Shown: positions 37,011 to 48,349 of the stretch, piece after piece | Layout of the letters: every line of letters starts with the position of its first letter | Position numbering within the stretch: position 1 is the stretch's first letter | Assembly (NCBI GenBank): GCA_023383015.1 | Contig: JAHDXW010000001.1 | Location: 124,001-188,000, forward strand | Direction of reading: 5' to 3' | Source: Paracoccaceae bacterium | Lineage (GTDB): Bacteria > Pseudomonadota > Alphaproteobacteria > Rhodobacterales > Rhodobacteraceae | Length of the DNA: 64,000 nucleotides | The notes under the pieces: generated by a model | Database searches by the model: none | What the model was told of the DNA's origin: nothing | Seen by the model: the letters and a program-made list of their open reading frames with translations, nothing else | Program-made: the position numbers and the translations under genes

Positions 37011-37186
37011 CACACCCTCCAACCATGCGGTCAGCCTCCACCCACCGCGGCCAGACTACTGGCACGACGCTTAACGAAGCCTGCCGGCCCGATGCCGATT
37101 CGCGGGCAATTTTAGTCCTTCACGAAGGATTAGCGCGCGGCTGTCAGGCAGGGCCGGAGCGGTCGCGCAAGGCGGGATTCGGTGCC

Positions 37187-38455
37187 GTGACGAGTGTGGT
37201 GGCAGAGGCGGCGGCAGAGGCGGAGACGCCGGTGGTGCTGGTCGTGGACGACAGCCGGATGCAGCGGCGCATCCTGTCGGCCTCGCTGCGCCGCTGGGGA
37301 TACCGGGTCGCCGAGGCAGCCTCGGGCGAGGAGGCCCTTGCGCTCTGCGCGCGCGAGCGGGTGGACCTTGTCGTCAGCGACTGGATGATGGAGGGGATGA
37401 CGGGCATCGCCTTCTGCCGCGCGTTCCGCGGAATGGCACGTGATTCCTACGGCTATTTCATCCTGCTGACGACCAAGAGCGAGGCCGGCGAGATCGCAGC
37501 GGGGCTAGATGCGGGCGCCGACGATTTCCTGACCAAGCCCGTCAACGCCGACGAGCTGCGCGCGCGCATCGTCGCGGGCGAGCGCATCCTGCAGATGCAG
37601 CGCGAGCTGAAGGAGCAGAACCGGCTGCTGTCGGCAACGCTGGGCGAGTTGCGTGCGGTGTACGCCGCGCTCGACCGCGACCTGGTCGAGGCGCGCAAGC
37701 TGCAGCAGTCGCTGGTGCGCGAGCGCCACCGGAGCTTCGGCAACGCGTCGCTGTCGCTGCTGCTGCAACCTTCGGGGCAGGTCGGGGGTGACCTGGTGGG
37801 CTATCTGCAGTTCAGCCCGCGCCGGGTCGCATTCTTCTCGATCGACGTCTCGGGCCATGGCGTGGCCTCGGCGATGATGGCGGCGCGGCTGGCCGGCATG
37901 CTGTCGTCGGCCACGCCCGAGGGCAACGTCGCGATGGTGTTCGGGGCCAGCGGCCCCGTCGACCCATGGCCGCCGGAAATGGTGGCGGCGCGGCTGAACC
38001 GGCTCCTGCTCGAGATCGTGCAGGTGGACCAGTACCTGACCTGCGTCTATGCCGAGACCGATCTGGGCAGCGGCCGGCTGTCGCTGGTGCAGGCCGGCCA
38101 CCCCAGCCCGATCCTGCTGCGGGCCGACGGACGGCTTGAGCGGCTGGGCGACGGCGGCATGCCGGTCGGGCTGATGCCGGCCGCGCGCTTCGAGCGGATC
38201 GAGACCCGGCTCCGCCCCGGCGACCGGCTGCTCGTGATGTCGGACGGCTGGACGGAATGCGGCGCCCCCGACGGCAGCCAGCTTGGCGAGGACGGCCTTG
38301 ACGCGCTCGTGGCACGCAACGGCGGACTGCGGGGGCCGGCGCTGCTTGACCGCCTTCTGTGGGAGGTCGAGCGGCATGCCGACAGCGACCGCTTCGGCGA
38401 CGACGTCTCGGCAGTGCTCTACGAGTTCGACGGCCCGCCCGCCGGTGCGGGCTGA
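37187..38455 (+). CDS. Fused response regulator / PP2C-type serine phosphatase (RbaY/RsbU-like)
   Basis: A 422-residue protein with a receiver domain (VLVVDDSRMQRRI, phospho-acceptor D65 in VVSDWMM, K117 in LTKPVN), a coiled-coil linker at about 133-180, and a SpoIIE/PP2C phosphatase domain (GGDLVGYLQFSPRRVAFFSIDVSGHG, LVMSDGWTECG, GDDVSAVLYEF). Such proteins dephosphorylate an anti-anti-sigma factor; Rhodobacter RbaY has this architecture and acts on gene-transfer-agent and stationary-phase control. Neither a STAS partner nor an anti-sigma kinase is in the window. The start is GTG at 37187 (GTGs at 37196 and 37199 are alternatives); no strong Shine-Dalgarno is seen. Confidence 0.85.
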   Translation: MTSVVAEAAAEAETPVVLVVDDSRMQRRILSASLRRWGYRVAEAASGEEALALCARERVDLVVSDWMMEGMTGIAFCRAFRGMARDSYGYFILLTTKSEAGEIAAGLDAGADDFLTKPVNADELRARIVAGERILQMQRELKEQNRLLSATLGELRAVYAALDRDLVEARKLQQSLVRERHRSFGNASLSLLLQPSGQVGGDLVGYLQFSPRRVAFFSIDVSGHGVASAMMAARLAGMLSSATPEGNVAMVFGASGPVDPWPPEMVAARLNRLLLEIVQVDQYLTCVYAETDLGSGRLSLVQAGHPSPILLRADGRLERLGDGGMPVGLMPAARFERIETRLRPGDRLLVMSDGWTECGAPDGSQLGEDGLDALVARNGGLRGPALLDRLLWEVERHADSDRFGDDVSAVLYEFDGPPAGAG

Positions 38456-38491
38456 ACCGGGGGCAAGGCGGCCCGTCGGGTGCGCGGCGGC

Positions 38492-38938
38492 TCAGGAACG
38501 GCCGTTCAGGAACCGGTGCAGCATGGCGCGGTCGCCGGCGTTGCCGAGGCGGACGGCGGCGGCACCGGCCGGCATCCACACAGCCGCGTGGCCGTGTTCG
38601 GTCGGCGGGCCGACGCAGCGGACCGGGCGGGCAAGGTAGACGGTGCAGAGCTTCTCGGCCCAGAGGTCGTATTCGGGCATGTAGGTGAAGCGGCGGAAGG
38701 CGCCGAGGCGCCGGGCGACGGCGATGCGCCAGCCGGTTTCCTCGAACACTTCGCGATGCAGCGCCTGCAGCGGGGTCTCGCCGGGGTCGATGCCACCGCC
38801 CGGGAGCTGGAACTCCGGCACCGGTGCGTCCTGGTGCGTCAGCAGCACGTCGCCGTCCTGCCAGAGCACGGCATAGGCGCCGGCCCGCCGCCGGTAGCGC
38901 CGCCCCGCCTGCCGCCGCTCGCCGTACCGCGGGATCAT
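38492..38938 (-). CDS. Nudix hydrolase
   Basis: A 148-residue Nudix protein. The box GGGIDPGETPLQALHREVFEETGW fits GX5EX7REUXEEXGU exactly. The short, Arg/Tyr-rich N-terminus RRQAGRRYRRRAGAYAVL and the WAEKLCTVYLARP strand give no substrate clue; ADP-ribose, mutagenic nucleotides or dinucleotide polyphosphates are all possible. It is divergent from hslO and converges with the receiver-phosphatase gene. Confidence 0.85.
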   Translation of the reverse strand: MIPRYGERRQAGRRYRRRAGAYAVLWQDGDVLLTHQDAPVPEFQLPGGGIDPGETPLQALHREVFEETGWRIAVARRLGAFRRFTYMPEYDLWAEKLCTVYLARPVRCVGPPTEHGHAAVWMPAGAAAVRLGNAGDRAMLHRFLNGRS

Positions 38939-38947
38939 CCCCGCCCC

Positions 38948-38977
38948 TTTGCCCGCCGCCGCGGCTGCCTATATAAC
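38948..38977 (+). promoter_or_regulatory. Putative promoter of hslO
   Basis: TTTGCC (38948-38953) and TATAAC (38972-38977) are 18 nt apart. The AT stretch TATATAAC is conspicuous in this GC-rich DNA. Transcription would begin near 38984, leaving about 29 nt before the ATG; AAGGAC at 39002-39007 is the ribosome-binding site. The promoter could also serve the divergent Nudix gene in reverse. Confidence 0.5.
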
Positions 38978-39012
38978 GGTTGCGCCAGTCGCGCCATGCT
39001 CAAGGACAGATG

Positions 39013-40002
39013 ATGACCCTCGGCTCCCGCATCGCGTGGGACGATACCGTCCTGCCGTTCCAGCTTGACCGTCCCGACATCCGCGGACGGGTGGCGAGGC
39101 TTGACGGGGTGCTGGACCGCGTTCTGGCGCAGCATGCCTATCCGCCCCCGGTGGAGGCGCTGGTGGCCGACGCCCTGTTGCTGACCGCGCTGGTCGGCCA
39201 GACGATCAAGCTGCGCTGGAAGCTGTCGCTGCAGGTGCGCGGCAACGGTGCCGTGCGGCTGATCGCCACCGACTACCTCGCGCCCGTCTCCGGCGGCGCG
39301 CCGGCGCGGCTGCGGGCCTATGCAAGCTTCGATGCCGACAGGCTGGACGGCGCCGCCCCGGGCTTCGGCCAGATCGGCGCGGGGTATCTGGCGCTGCTGC
39401 TCGATCAGGGGCGCGGCACGCTGCCCTACCAGGGGATCACCCCGCTGGCCGGCGGCTCGCTCGCGGCCTGCGCAGAGACCTATTTCGCGCAGTCCGAGCA
39501 GCTTCCCACGCGCTTTTCGCTCGACCACGCGCGCGAGGGCGGGCGCTGGCGGGGAGGCGGCGTGATGCTGCAGCACATGCCCAAGGCTGCGCTCCATGCC
39601 TCCGGCGACGGCGGGACGGGCGAGGGCGGGCTGATGGCGGCGGCTGACCTTCTGGACGGCGCGGAGGGCGAGGACTGGGCGCGCGCCAACCTGCTGCTCG
39701 ACACGGTCGCGCGCGAGGAGCTTCTCGGCCCGGCGGTCCAGCCCACGGACCTTCTGGTGCGGCTGTTCCATGAGGAGGGGCCGCGGGTGTTCGACCCCCA
39801 GCCAGTGGGGTTTGGCTGCACCTGCTCGGTCGAGCGGGTGCGCACGACCCTGTCGATCTATTCGGCGCGGGACATCGCCACCATGACAACCGCCGAGGGG
39901 GTCGTGACCGCCGACTGCCAGTTCTGCGGCGCGCACTACGAGCTTGACCCGCGCACGCTGGGCTTCGAGGCCACAGGCGCGGCGGGCGGCGGGGAGGGGT
40001 GA
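39013..40002 (+). CDS. hslO: Redox-activated chaperone Hsp33
   Basis: A 329-residue Hsp33, a holdase switched on by oxidation. The C-terminal zinc-binding redox switch is intact: GCTCSV (C269, C271) and CQFCG (C302, C305). The linker and N-terminal substrate-binding fold are of normal length. Two ATGs are adjacent (39010, 39013); the second stands at a better distance from AAGGA. It is followed by a Nudix gene whose ATG shares its final A. The pairing with oxidised-nucleotide and CoA Nudix enzymes fits a redox-stress theme but is not proof. Confidence 0.95.
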   Translation: MTLGSRIAWDDTVLPFQLDRPDIRGRVARLDGVLDRVLAQHAYPPPVEALVADALLLTALVGQTIKLRWKLSLQVRGNGAVRLIATDYLAPVSGGAPARLRAYASFDADRLDGAAPGFGQIGAGYLALLLDQGRGTLPYQGITPLAGGSLAACAETYFAQSEQLPTRFSLDHAREGGRWRGGGVMLQHMPKAALHASGDGGTGEGGLMAAADLLDGAEGEDWARANLLLDTVAREELLGPAVQPTDLLVRLFHEEGPRVFDPQPVGFGCTCSVERVRTTLSIYSARDIATMTTAEGVVTADCQFCGAHYELDPRTLGFEATGAAGGGEG

Positions 40003-40598
40003 TGCCGGCCGATCCGCTGGTGGGGTTGCGGCGGGCGCTCGACCGGGCGCCGCAGCCGACCTCAGACTTCGACCTCAATCCGCGGTCGCGTCCGCCGGCC
40101 GACCGTCCGCTGCGTCCGGCGGCGGTGCTGGTGGGCATCCTGCCCGGGCCGCGGGCCGAACTCGTGCTGACCACCCGCGCCCAGCGCCTGCGCCACCACG
40201 GCGGCCAGATCGCCCTTCCCGGCGGCAAGCTGGACCGGGGCGACCCCGGGCCCGAGGCGGCGGCGCTGCGCGAGGCGCGCGAGGAGATCGGCCTTGACCC
40301 CGCAGCGGTGGAGCTCGTGGGCCGCCTGCCGCAGCACGAGACGGTGACGGGCTTCTCGGTGACGCCGGTGGTGGGGATCATCCATGCGCCTTTTGTGCCG
40401 GTGCCCGACCCCGCCGAGGTCGAAGAGGTGTTCCGCGTACCGCTGGCCCATGTTGCCGATCCCGGCCGCTACCGGGTCGAGGGCCGGATCTGGCAGGGGC
40501 AGGAGCGCAGGTATTGGGCCGTTCCCTGGGGACCGTACTACATCTGGGGCGCGACGGCGCGCATCCTTCGGGTGCTGGCCGAGCGGATGCGGGGATGA
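40002..40598 (+). CDS. CoA pyrophosphatase-type Nudix hydrolase
   Basis: A 198-residue Nudix hydrolase of the CoA-diphosphatase type. LTTRAQRLRHHGGQIALPGGKLD is the UPF0035 signature that precedes the Nudix box AALREAREEIGL, and it directs the enzyme towards CoA. It would cleave CoA to phosphopantetheine and 3',5'-ADP. The ATG overlaps the hslO stop by one base (TGATG), and cca overlaps its own stop in ATGA, so the three genes form a tight operon. Confidence 0.88.
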   Translation: MPADPLVGLRRALDRAPQPTSDFDLNPRSRPPADRPLRPAAVLVGILPGPRAELVLTTRAQRLRHHGGQIALPGGKLDRGDPGPEAAALREAREEIGLDPAAVELVGRLPQHETVTGFSVTPVVGIIHAPFVPVPDPAEVEEVFRVPLAHVADPGRYRVEGRIWQGQERRYWAVPWGPYYIWGATARILRVLAERMRG

Positions 40599-41767
40599 GG
40601 ATCGCCGGCGACTGGCTGGCGCGGCCCGCGACCCAGGCGGTGGCGGCGATGCTGACGGGGGCGGGGCACCGGGCGCTGTTCGTCGGCGGCTGCGTGCGCA
40701 ACACGCTTCTCGGCGTCGCGGTCTCGGATGTCGACATTGCCACCGACGCGCCCCCGGCCGAGGTGACGGACCTGGCCCGGGCGGCGGGGCTGCATCCGGT
40801 GCCCACGGGCATCGAGCACGGCACGGTCACCGTGGTCTCGGCCGGCGTGCCGCATGAGGTGACGACCTTCCGCCGCGACGTCTCGACCGACGGGCGGCGG
40901 GCGGTGGTGGCCTACACCGCCGATGTGGCCGAGGATGCGGCGCGGCGGGATTTCACCATGAACGCGCTCTATGCCACTCCGGACGGCACGCTGGTGGACC
41001 CGTTGGGCGGGCTGTCCGACCTGATCGCCCGGCGCGTGCGCTTTGTCGGCGAAGCGGCGGCACGGATTGCCGAGGATTACCTGCGCATCCTCCGCTTCTT
41101 CCGCTTTCATGCATGGTATGCCGATCCTGCCGGCGGCATCGACCCCGAGGGGCTGGCGGCTTGCGCCGCCGGCGCCGACGGGCTGGGGACGCTGTCGCGC
41201 GAGCGTGTCACCGGCGAGTTGCGACGGCTGCTTGCGGCGGCCGACCCGGCCCCGGCGGTGGCGGCGATGGCGGCTGCGGGGGTGCTGGGGCGGGTGCTGC
41301 CGGGGGCCGGGGCCGAGGCGCTGGCGCCGCTGGTGGCGCTCGAGGGCAGCCGCGTGCCGGACTGGCGGCGGCGTCTGGCGGTGATGGCGCCGATGATGGC
41401 GGACGCCGACCTGCGGCTGTCGCGTGCCGATGCGACCCATCTGGAAGCGCTCGGGACGGCGGTCGCGGGCGATGCGGGGCTGGCCGAGATCGCCTGGCGG
41501 AACGGCGCGCGGCTTGCCGAGGATGCCGCACTGGTGCGCGCGGCACGCGCGGGCGCGCCGCTGCCGCCGGGCTGGGAGGGCGAGGTCGCGCGCGGCGCGG
41601 GGGCGGTGTTCCCGCTGCGGGCGGCCGACCTGATGCCGCCGCTGTCGGGCCCGGCGCTGGGGTCGGCGCTGAAGGCGGCCGAGCGGCGCTGGATCGATTC
41701 GGGCTTCACCCTGACGCGGGAGGCGCTGCGCGGGGGTGCGGCGGGCGGCGCGGGACGGCAGGCTTGA
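40595..41767 (+). CDS. cca: CCA-adding tRNA nucleotidyltransferase
   Basis: A 390-residue class II nucleotidyltransferase. LFVGGCVRNTLLGVAVSDVDIATDAPP holds the GG and the DxD metal site (D45, D47); RRDFTMNALYA, then EDYLRILRFFRFHAWY and RVTGELRRLL are the nucleotide-selecting segments. It either adds CCA to tRNAs or polyadenylates RNA; the alphaproteobacterial form of this length is normally the CCA enzyme. The HD domain of E. coli Cca is not seen. It is coupled to the preceding Nudix gene. Confidence 0.9.
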   Translation: MRIAGDWLARPATQAVAAMLTGAGHRALFVGGCVRNTLLGVAVSDVDIATDAPPAEVTDLARAAGLHPVPTGIEHGTVTVVSAGVPHEVTTFRRDVSTDGRRAVVAYTADVAEDAARRDFTMNALYATPDGTLVDPLGGLSDLIARRVRFVGEAAARIAEDYLRILRFFRFHAWYADPAGGIDPEGLAACAAGADGLGTLSRERVTGELRRLLAAADPAPAVAAMAAAGVLGRVLPGAGAEALAPLVALEGSRVPDWRRRLAVMAPMMADADLRLSRADATHLEALGTAVAGDAGLAEIAWRNGARLAEDAALVRAARAGAPLPPGWEGEVARGAGAVFPLRAADLMPPLSGPALGSALKAAERRWIDSGFTLTREALRGGAAGGAGRQA

Positions 41768-41822
41768 CGAAGGGCCGGCGGCGGGGCAGGAAGGTCAGCA
41801 TTGCAGACATAACCTCCTGCCG

Positions 41823-42419
41823 ATGCCGACAGACCTGCTTGCCCCGCTGATCATGCTGGCCTTCGCCTCGTCCTGGACCCCCGGGCCCAACAACGCGATG
41901 ATGGCCAGCTCGGGCGCGACCTTCGGGTTGCGCGCCTCGGTGCCGCACATGCTGGGCGTGGCGCTGGGCTTTCCGCTGATGGCCTTCCTCGTGGCCCTGG
42001 CGCTGGGCGGGCTCTATCTGGAGTCGGCGCTGTTCCGCGACACGCTGCGCTGGGTCGGCGCGGCGCTGATGCTGTGGGTGGCGTGGCGGATCGCGGTGGC
42101 GGGCGGGGTGGCGCGGACGGCCGCCGGTGCACGGCCGATGCGCTTTCACGAGGCCGCGGCCTTCCAGTGGGTCAACCCCAAGGCCTGGGTGATGGCGCTC
42201 GGGATCGGGGCGCAGTTCGTCCGGCCCGAGGCACCGGTGGGTTCGGCGCTGGTGGTGATGGCGGTGTTCGCTGCCGCCGGGCTGACATCGTCGCTCGGCT
42301 GGACCGGCGCGGGCCACGCGCTGGCCCGCTGGCTGGAGCGCCCGGGCAGGCTGCGCGGCTTCAACCTGGTGATGGCGGGGCTGATCGTGGCAAGCATCGT
42401 GCCGATCGTTGCCGGCTAG
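41823..42419 (+). CDS. LysE family amino-acid exporter
   Basis: A 198-residue polytopic membrane protein with about six hydrophobic segments. The start MPTDLLAPLIMLAFASSWTPGPNNAMMASSGATFG contains the LysE/RhtB TPGPN motif. FQWVNPKAWVMALGIGAQF contains the second conserved NPKA motif. Such proteins export amino acids or related solutes; specificity cannot be read. The ATG at 41823 is chosen by family N-terminus. It follows cca by 55 nt. Confidence 0.88.
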   Translation: MPTDLLAPLIMLAFASSWTPGPNNAMMASSGATFGLRASVPHMLGVALGFPLMAFLVALALGGLYLESALFRDTLRWVGAALMLWVAWRIAVAGGVARTAAGARPMRFHEAAAFQWVNPKAWVMALGIGAQFVRPEAPVGSALVVMAVFAAAGLTSSLGWTGAGHALARWLERPGRLRGFNLVMAGLIVASIVPIVAG

Positions 42420-42431
42420 GCAGCGGGGCGG

Positions 42432-42460
42432 TTTCCCTCGCCGCGCGCCCGAGCTATATG
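42432..42460 (+). promoter_or_regulatory. Possible promoter of the ABC exporter operon
   Basis: TTTCCC (42432-42437) and TATATG (42455-42460) are 17 nt apart, about 30 nt before the GTG start. The TATA element is unusual in this GC-rich gap. The -35 is poor. Confidence 0.35.
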
Positions 42461-42489
42461 CGGCGGGCTAGAAGGGGTCCGTTCAGCCC

Positions 42490-44336
<1,847 letters not shown>

Positions 44337-44340
<4 letters not shown>

Positions 44341-46157
44341 GCTATGATCCGTTCCGGCCGGCCGCCGGGGCGCCGCCGCGGCGGCTGGGCGCCTTCTTCC
44401 TGTGGTGCCTGACGGGTTCCTGGCCGCTCCTGATCGGGGCGGGCCTGGCCTCGGCGCTCGCCGGCACGCTCGAGGTCGCCTCGGCGCTGCTTCTGGGCGC
44501 GGTGATCGACGCGACGATGGCGGGCCCGCCGGACAGCTTCCTGGCCGACAACGCGCTCCTGATCGGAGCCTTCTGCGTCTTCTACCTGTTCGTCCGGCCG
44601 CTGGTGTTCGGGGCGTCCTCGGCCACCAACAACCTGTGGATCGCGCCGAACATCCTGCCGCAGGTGCTGGCGAGGCTGCACCGCTGGACCATGGGGCAGG
44701 CGGTGACCTTCTTCGACAACGATTTCGCCGGCCGGATCGCGACCAAGCAGATGCAGGCGGCACGCGCGGTGACCGAGGTCGCGACCGAGACGATCAACAC
44801 CGTCGCCTTCGCGGTCGCCTCGATCCTCGGCTCGGTGCTGTTCCTGGTGGCAATCGATGCCTGGGTGGCGGCGGCGCTGTTTGTCTGGCTGCTGGTCTAT
44901 CTGCTGCTGATCCGGGCCTTCCTGCCGAAGGTCAGGACGACGTCGACGGCCCGGGCGGCGGCGCGGGCGAACGTCACCGGGCAGGTCGTCGACACCATCA
45001 CCAACATCAAGACGGTGAAGCTGTTCGCCCATCACGCCCATGAGGACCGCGCGGCGCTGGCCAGCATGGCCGCCTACCGCGAGCGCACGATCGCCTTCGG
45101 CATCGTCTCGACATGGTTCCGGCTGGCGCTGATGGCGCTGTCGGGTGTGCTGCCGCTGATCCTTGTCGGCGGGTCGGCGCTCTTGTGGCAGGAGGGGGGC
45201 GCAAGCCCCGGCGACATCGCCGCGGCCGGTGCGATCTCGATCCGCATCGCGCAGATGACCGGCTGGGTGAGCATGTCGCTGATGGGCATCTACGCCAACG
45301 TCGGCGAGGTCGAGGACGGCATGCGGACGCTGACCCCGCCCTACACGCTGGCCGACCGCCCCGGCGCGGCAGAGCTCGGGCGGGTGGCCGGCGAGGTGTG
45401 CTTCGACGGCGTGGGCTTTGCCTACGGCCGGCAGACGGGCGGGGTCGACGGCATCGGCCTGCGCATCGCCCCTGGTGAGAAGGTCGGCATCGTCGGTGCC
45501 TCGGGGGCGGGGAAATCGACCCTCGTCAAGCTTCTGCTGCGGCTCTACGACGCCGAGTCCGGGCGGGTGCTGATCGACGGGGTGGACGTGCGCGATGTCA
45601 CGCAGGAGAGCCTGCGCCGGCAGATCGCAATGGTCACCCAGGAGACCGAGATGTTCAACCGCAGCGCGCGGGACAACATCCGCTACGGCCGGCCCGACGC
45701 CGGCGACGCCGAGGTCGAGGCGGCGGCACGGGCGGCGGAGGCGCATGAGTTCATCCTCGGCCTGCAGGACCACCGCGGCCGGCGCGGCTATGACGCCTTC
45801 CTCGGCGAGCGGGGGGTGAAGCTGTCGGGCGGCCAGCGCCAGCGTATCGCGCTGGCCCGGGCGTTTCTCAAGGACGCGCCGATCCTCGTGCTCGACGAGG
45901 CGACGAGCGCGCTGGACTCCGAGATCGAGGCACAGATCCAGTCGGCTCTGGCGCGGATCATGCACGGAAAGACCGTGCTTGCGATCGCGCACCGGCTGTC
46001 GACGCTGGCCGAGATGGACCGAATCGTGGTGCTTGACGCCGGCCGCATCGTCGAGGAAGGCGGCCACGCCTCGCTGCTGGCGGGCGGCGGCCTCTACGCC
46101 CGCTACTGGAACCGCCAGTCCGGCGGCTTCATCGGCCTCGCCGAAGCAGCAGAATGA
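44337..46157 (+). CDS. ABC transporter ATP-binding/permease protein, second of a pair
   Basis: A 606-residue half-transporter like its neighbour: a membrane domain (about 20-320) and a nucleotide-binding domain with GASGAGKST near 384, LSGGQ near 495 and LVLDEATSALDSE. The two share whole blocks, for example TLVKL, DNIRYGRP/ENIRYGRP, GERGVKLSGGQRQR and YWNRQSGGF/FWARQSGGF, so they arose by tandem duplication. The start is the ATG in the ATGA overlap; the longer frame upstream is a shadow of the first gene. The next gene again overlaps in ATGA. Confidence 0.92.
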
Positions 46158-47398
46158 GGCTCTGCATCGGCCGTCTGGGCCATCTTGGCGACGGGGTGGC
46201 GGAAGGGCCGGAGGGGCCGGTGCTGGTCGCCGGGGCGCTGCCGGACGAAGAGGTTGAGGGCGTGGTCGCGGCCGGCCGGATGGCCTCGCCGGCCATCCTT
46301 GCCGCCTCGCCGGCCAGGGTCGATCCTCTCTGCCCCCACGCCGCGGCCTGCGGCGGGTGCAGCCTGCAGCATGCCGACGAGCCCTTCGTGACCGCATGGA
46401 AGCAGGAGGTGGTGCGCAGCGCGCTGGCCGCCCAGGGGCTCGCGGCGCGCTTTCTTGCGCCGCATGTCTCGCCCCCCGGCTCGCGCCGGCGGGCGGTGCT
46501 GGCCGGCCGGCGGACACGGTCGGGGGTGGTCGTGGGGTTTCACGGCCGCGCCTCGGGCACGATCGTGCCGGTTCCGGGATGCCTCGTGCTGCATCCCGCG
46601 CTGCTTGCAGCGCTGCCGGCGGCGGCGGACGTCACCGACGCGGGCGCAAGCCGGCGCGGCGAACTCGACCTGGCGCTGACCCAGTCCGCGGCGGGGGTCG
46701 ACGTCGCCGTGACCGGCGGCAGGCCGCTGTCCGCCGGGCTGCGCGAGGCGCTGGTGGCGGCCGCCGCACGCCACGCCCTGGCCCGGCTTGCCTGGGAGGG
46801 CGAGCCGGTGGTCGTCCGCGTCGCCCCGACGCAGCGCTTCGGCTCCGCCAGCGTCGTGCCGCCGCCGGGCGCCTTCCTGCAGGCCACCGGGGAGGGCGAG
46901 GCGGCCCTTGCCGCGGCCGTCGCCACGGCGGTGGGGCCGGCACGGCGCGTGGCCGACCTGTTCGCCGGCTGCGGCACCTTCGCGCTGCGGCTGGCCGGTT
47001 CGGCCGAGGTGCATGCGGTGGAAGGCGCGGCCCCGATGCTCGCCGCGCTTGCGGCCGGCGCGCGGGCCGCACCGGCGCTGAAGCCGGTAACGACCGAGGT
47101 GCGCGACCTCTTCCGCCGGCCGCTGCTTGCCCCCGAACTGGCGGGATTCGACGCCGTCGTGCTGGATCCTCCGCGGGCCGGCGCGGCGGCGCAGGCGGCC
47201 GAACTGGCCCGCTCGCCGGTGAAGGTGGTGGCGATGGTCTCCTGCAACCCGGTGACCTTCGCCCGCGATGCGCGCCTGCTGGCGGCGGCGGGTTTCCGCC
47301 TTGACTGGGTGCAGGTCGTCGACCAGTTCCGCTGGTCGCCCCATGTCGAACTTGCCGCCCGCCTGGAGCGGGTCCATATGGCGCAGCGCCGGGGCTGA
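46154..47398 (+). CDS. RlmD/RumA-type 23S rRNA (uracil-5-)-methyltransferase
   Basis: A 414-residue class I SAM RNA methyltransferase with an iron-sulfur cluster. CPHAAACGGCSLQH supplies three Cys ligands and a later VPGC the fourth; PPPGAFLQAT, DLFAGCGTFALRLA (SAM motif), VLDPPRAGA and MVSCNPVTFARD (catalytic Cys) are family marks. Family members make m5U747 or m5U1939 in 23S rRNA; which one is not clear. A TRAM domain is short or missing. It is coupled to the ABC exporter by ATGA but is not obviously related in function. Confidence 0.85.
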   Translation: MRLCIGRLGHLGDGVAEGPEGPVLVAGALPDEEVEGVVAAGRMASPAILAASPARVDPLCPHAAACGGCSLQHADEPFVTAWKQEVVRSALAAQGLAARFLAPHVSPPGSRRRAVLAGRRTRSGVVVGFHGRASGTIVPVPGCLVLHPALLAALPAAADVTDAGASRRGELDLALTQSAAGVDVAVTGGRPLSAGLREALVAAAARHALARLAWEGEPVVVRVAPTQRFGSASVVPPPGAFLQATGEGEAALAAAVATAVGPARRVADLFAGCGTFALRLAGSAEVHAVEGAAPMLAALAAGARAAPALKPVTTEVRDLFRRPLLAPELAGFDAVVLDPPRAGAAAQAAELARSPVKVVAMVSCNPVTFARDARLLAAAGFRLDWVQVVDQFRWSPHVELAARLERVHMAQRRG

Positions 47399-47410
47399 GC
47401 GGGGGCCGAC

Positions 47411-48301
47411 ATGGACGGGCGCGGGACGGACATCGCCGGGGCGGGGGCAGTCTCGACACCTGGCCCGGCCGGCCTGCGGGAGCGGGTCGCGGAATGGGTC
47501 GAAGGCCCGCGGGTGCGCAGCGCCATCATCGGCGTCATCCTGTTCAACGCGCTGCTCCTCGGGATGGAGACGTCGCCGACGCTGATGGGTCTTGCCGGGC
47601 CGCTGATCCTGACCCTGGACCGCATCTGCCTGGCCATCTTCGTGGTCGAGATCGGGCTGAAGATCTTCGGCCGCGGCGCGGGCTTCTTCCGATCGGGATG
47701 GAACCTGTTCGACTTCGCCATCGTCGCGGTGGCGCTGGTGCCGGCGGCGCAGGGTTTCAGCGTTCTGCGGGCGCTGCGCATCCTGCGGGTGCTGCGGGTG
47801 ATCTCGGCGGCGCCGCGGCTCAGGCGCGTGGTCGAGGGGTTCGTCTCGGCCCTGCCCGGGATGGGCTCGGTGTTCCTTTTGCTCGGACTGATCTTCTACA
47901 TCGGCGCGGTGATGGCGACCAAGCTCTTCGGGGCGAGCTTTCCGGACTGGTTCGGCACCATCGGCGGGTCGGCCTATTCGCTGTTCCAGATCATGACGCT
48001 GGAATCCTGGTCGATGGGCATCGTCCGGCCGGTGATGGAGGTCTACCAGTACGCCTGGGCCTTCTTCGTGCCGTTCATCCTGATGACCACCTTCGCAGTC
48101 ATGAACCTGCTGATCGGCCTGGTCGTGAACTCGATGCAGGCAGCCCATTCCGACGAGAGCGAGCGCGCCACCGAGGCCTGGCGCGAGGAGGTTCTGAGGC
48201 GGCTTGCGGCAATCGAGACACGGCTGCCGCATGCGCCGCATGCTCGCGAAGTCGTGAACGCGGAAGTGGCCGAAAATGCCAAAGATTTGCCGCGATCCTG
48301 A
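47411..48301 (+). CDS. Bacterial voltage-gated sodium channel (NaChBac family)
   Basis: A 296-residue single-domain six-helix channel. S4 is VLRALRILRVLRVISAAPRLRR with gating arginines at 120, 123, 126 and 129; the selectivity filter TLESWSM (196-202) matches the bacterial sodium-channel pattern; S6 is FILMTTFAVMNLLIGLVVN. The C-terminal 45 residues (RATEAWREEVLRRLAAIETRL) form the coiled coil that tetramerises such channels. It should conduct Na+ on depolarisation, perhaps in motility, pH or osmotic adaptation. It stands 12 nt after the methyltransferase gene. Confidence 0.93.
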   Translation: MDGRGTDIAGAGAVSTPGPAGLRERVAEWVEGPRVRSAIIGVILFNALLLGMETSPTLMGLAGPLILTLDRICLAIFVVEIGLKIFGRGAGFFRSGWNLFDFAIVAVALVPAAQGFSVLRALRILRVLRVISAAPRLRRVVEGFVSALPGMGSVFLLLGLIFYIGAVMATKLFGASFPDWFGTIGGSAYSLFQIMTLESWSMGIVRPVMEVYQYAWAFFVPFILMTTFAVMNLLIGLVVNSMQAAHSDESERATEAWREEVLRRLAAIETRLPHAPHAREVVNAEVAENAKDLPRS

Positions 48302-48349
48302 GGCTTTCGGGGCAACGGCAGGGCAGCTGCGGGCAGGGTGCGGGCGGTG

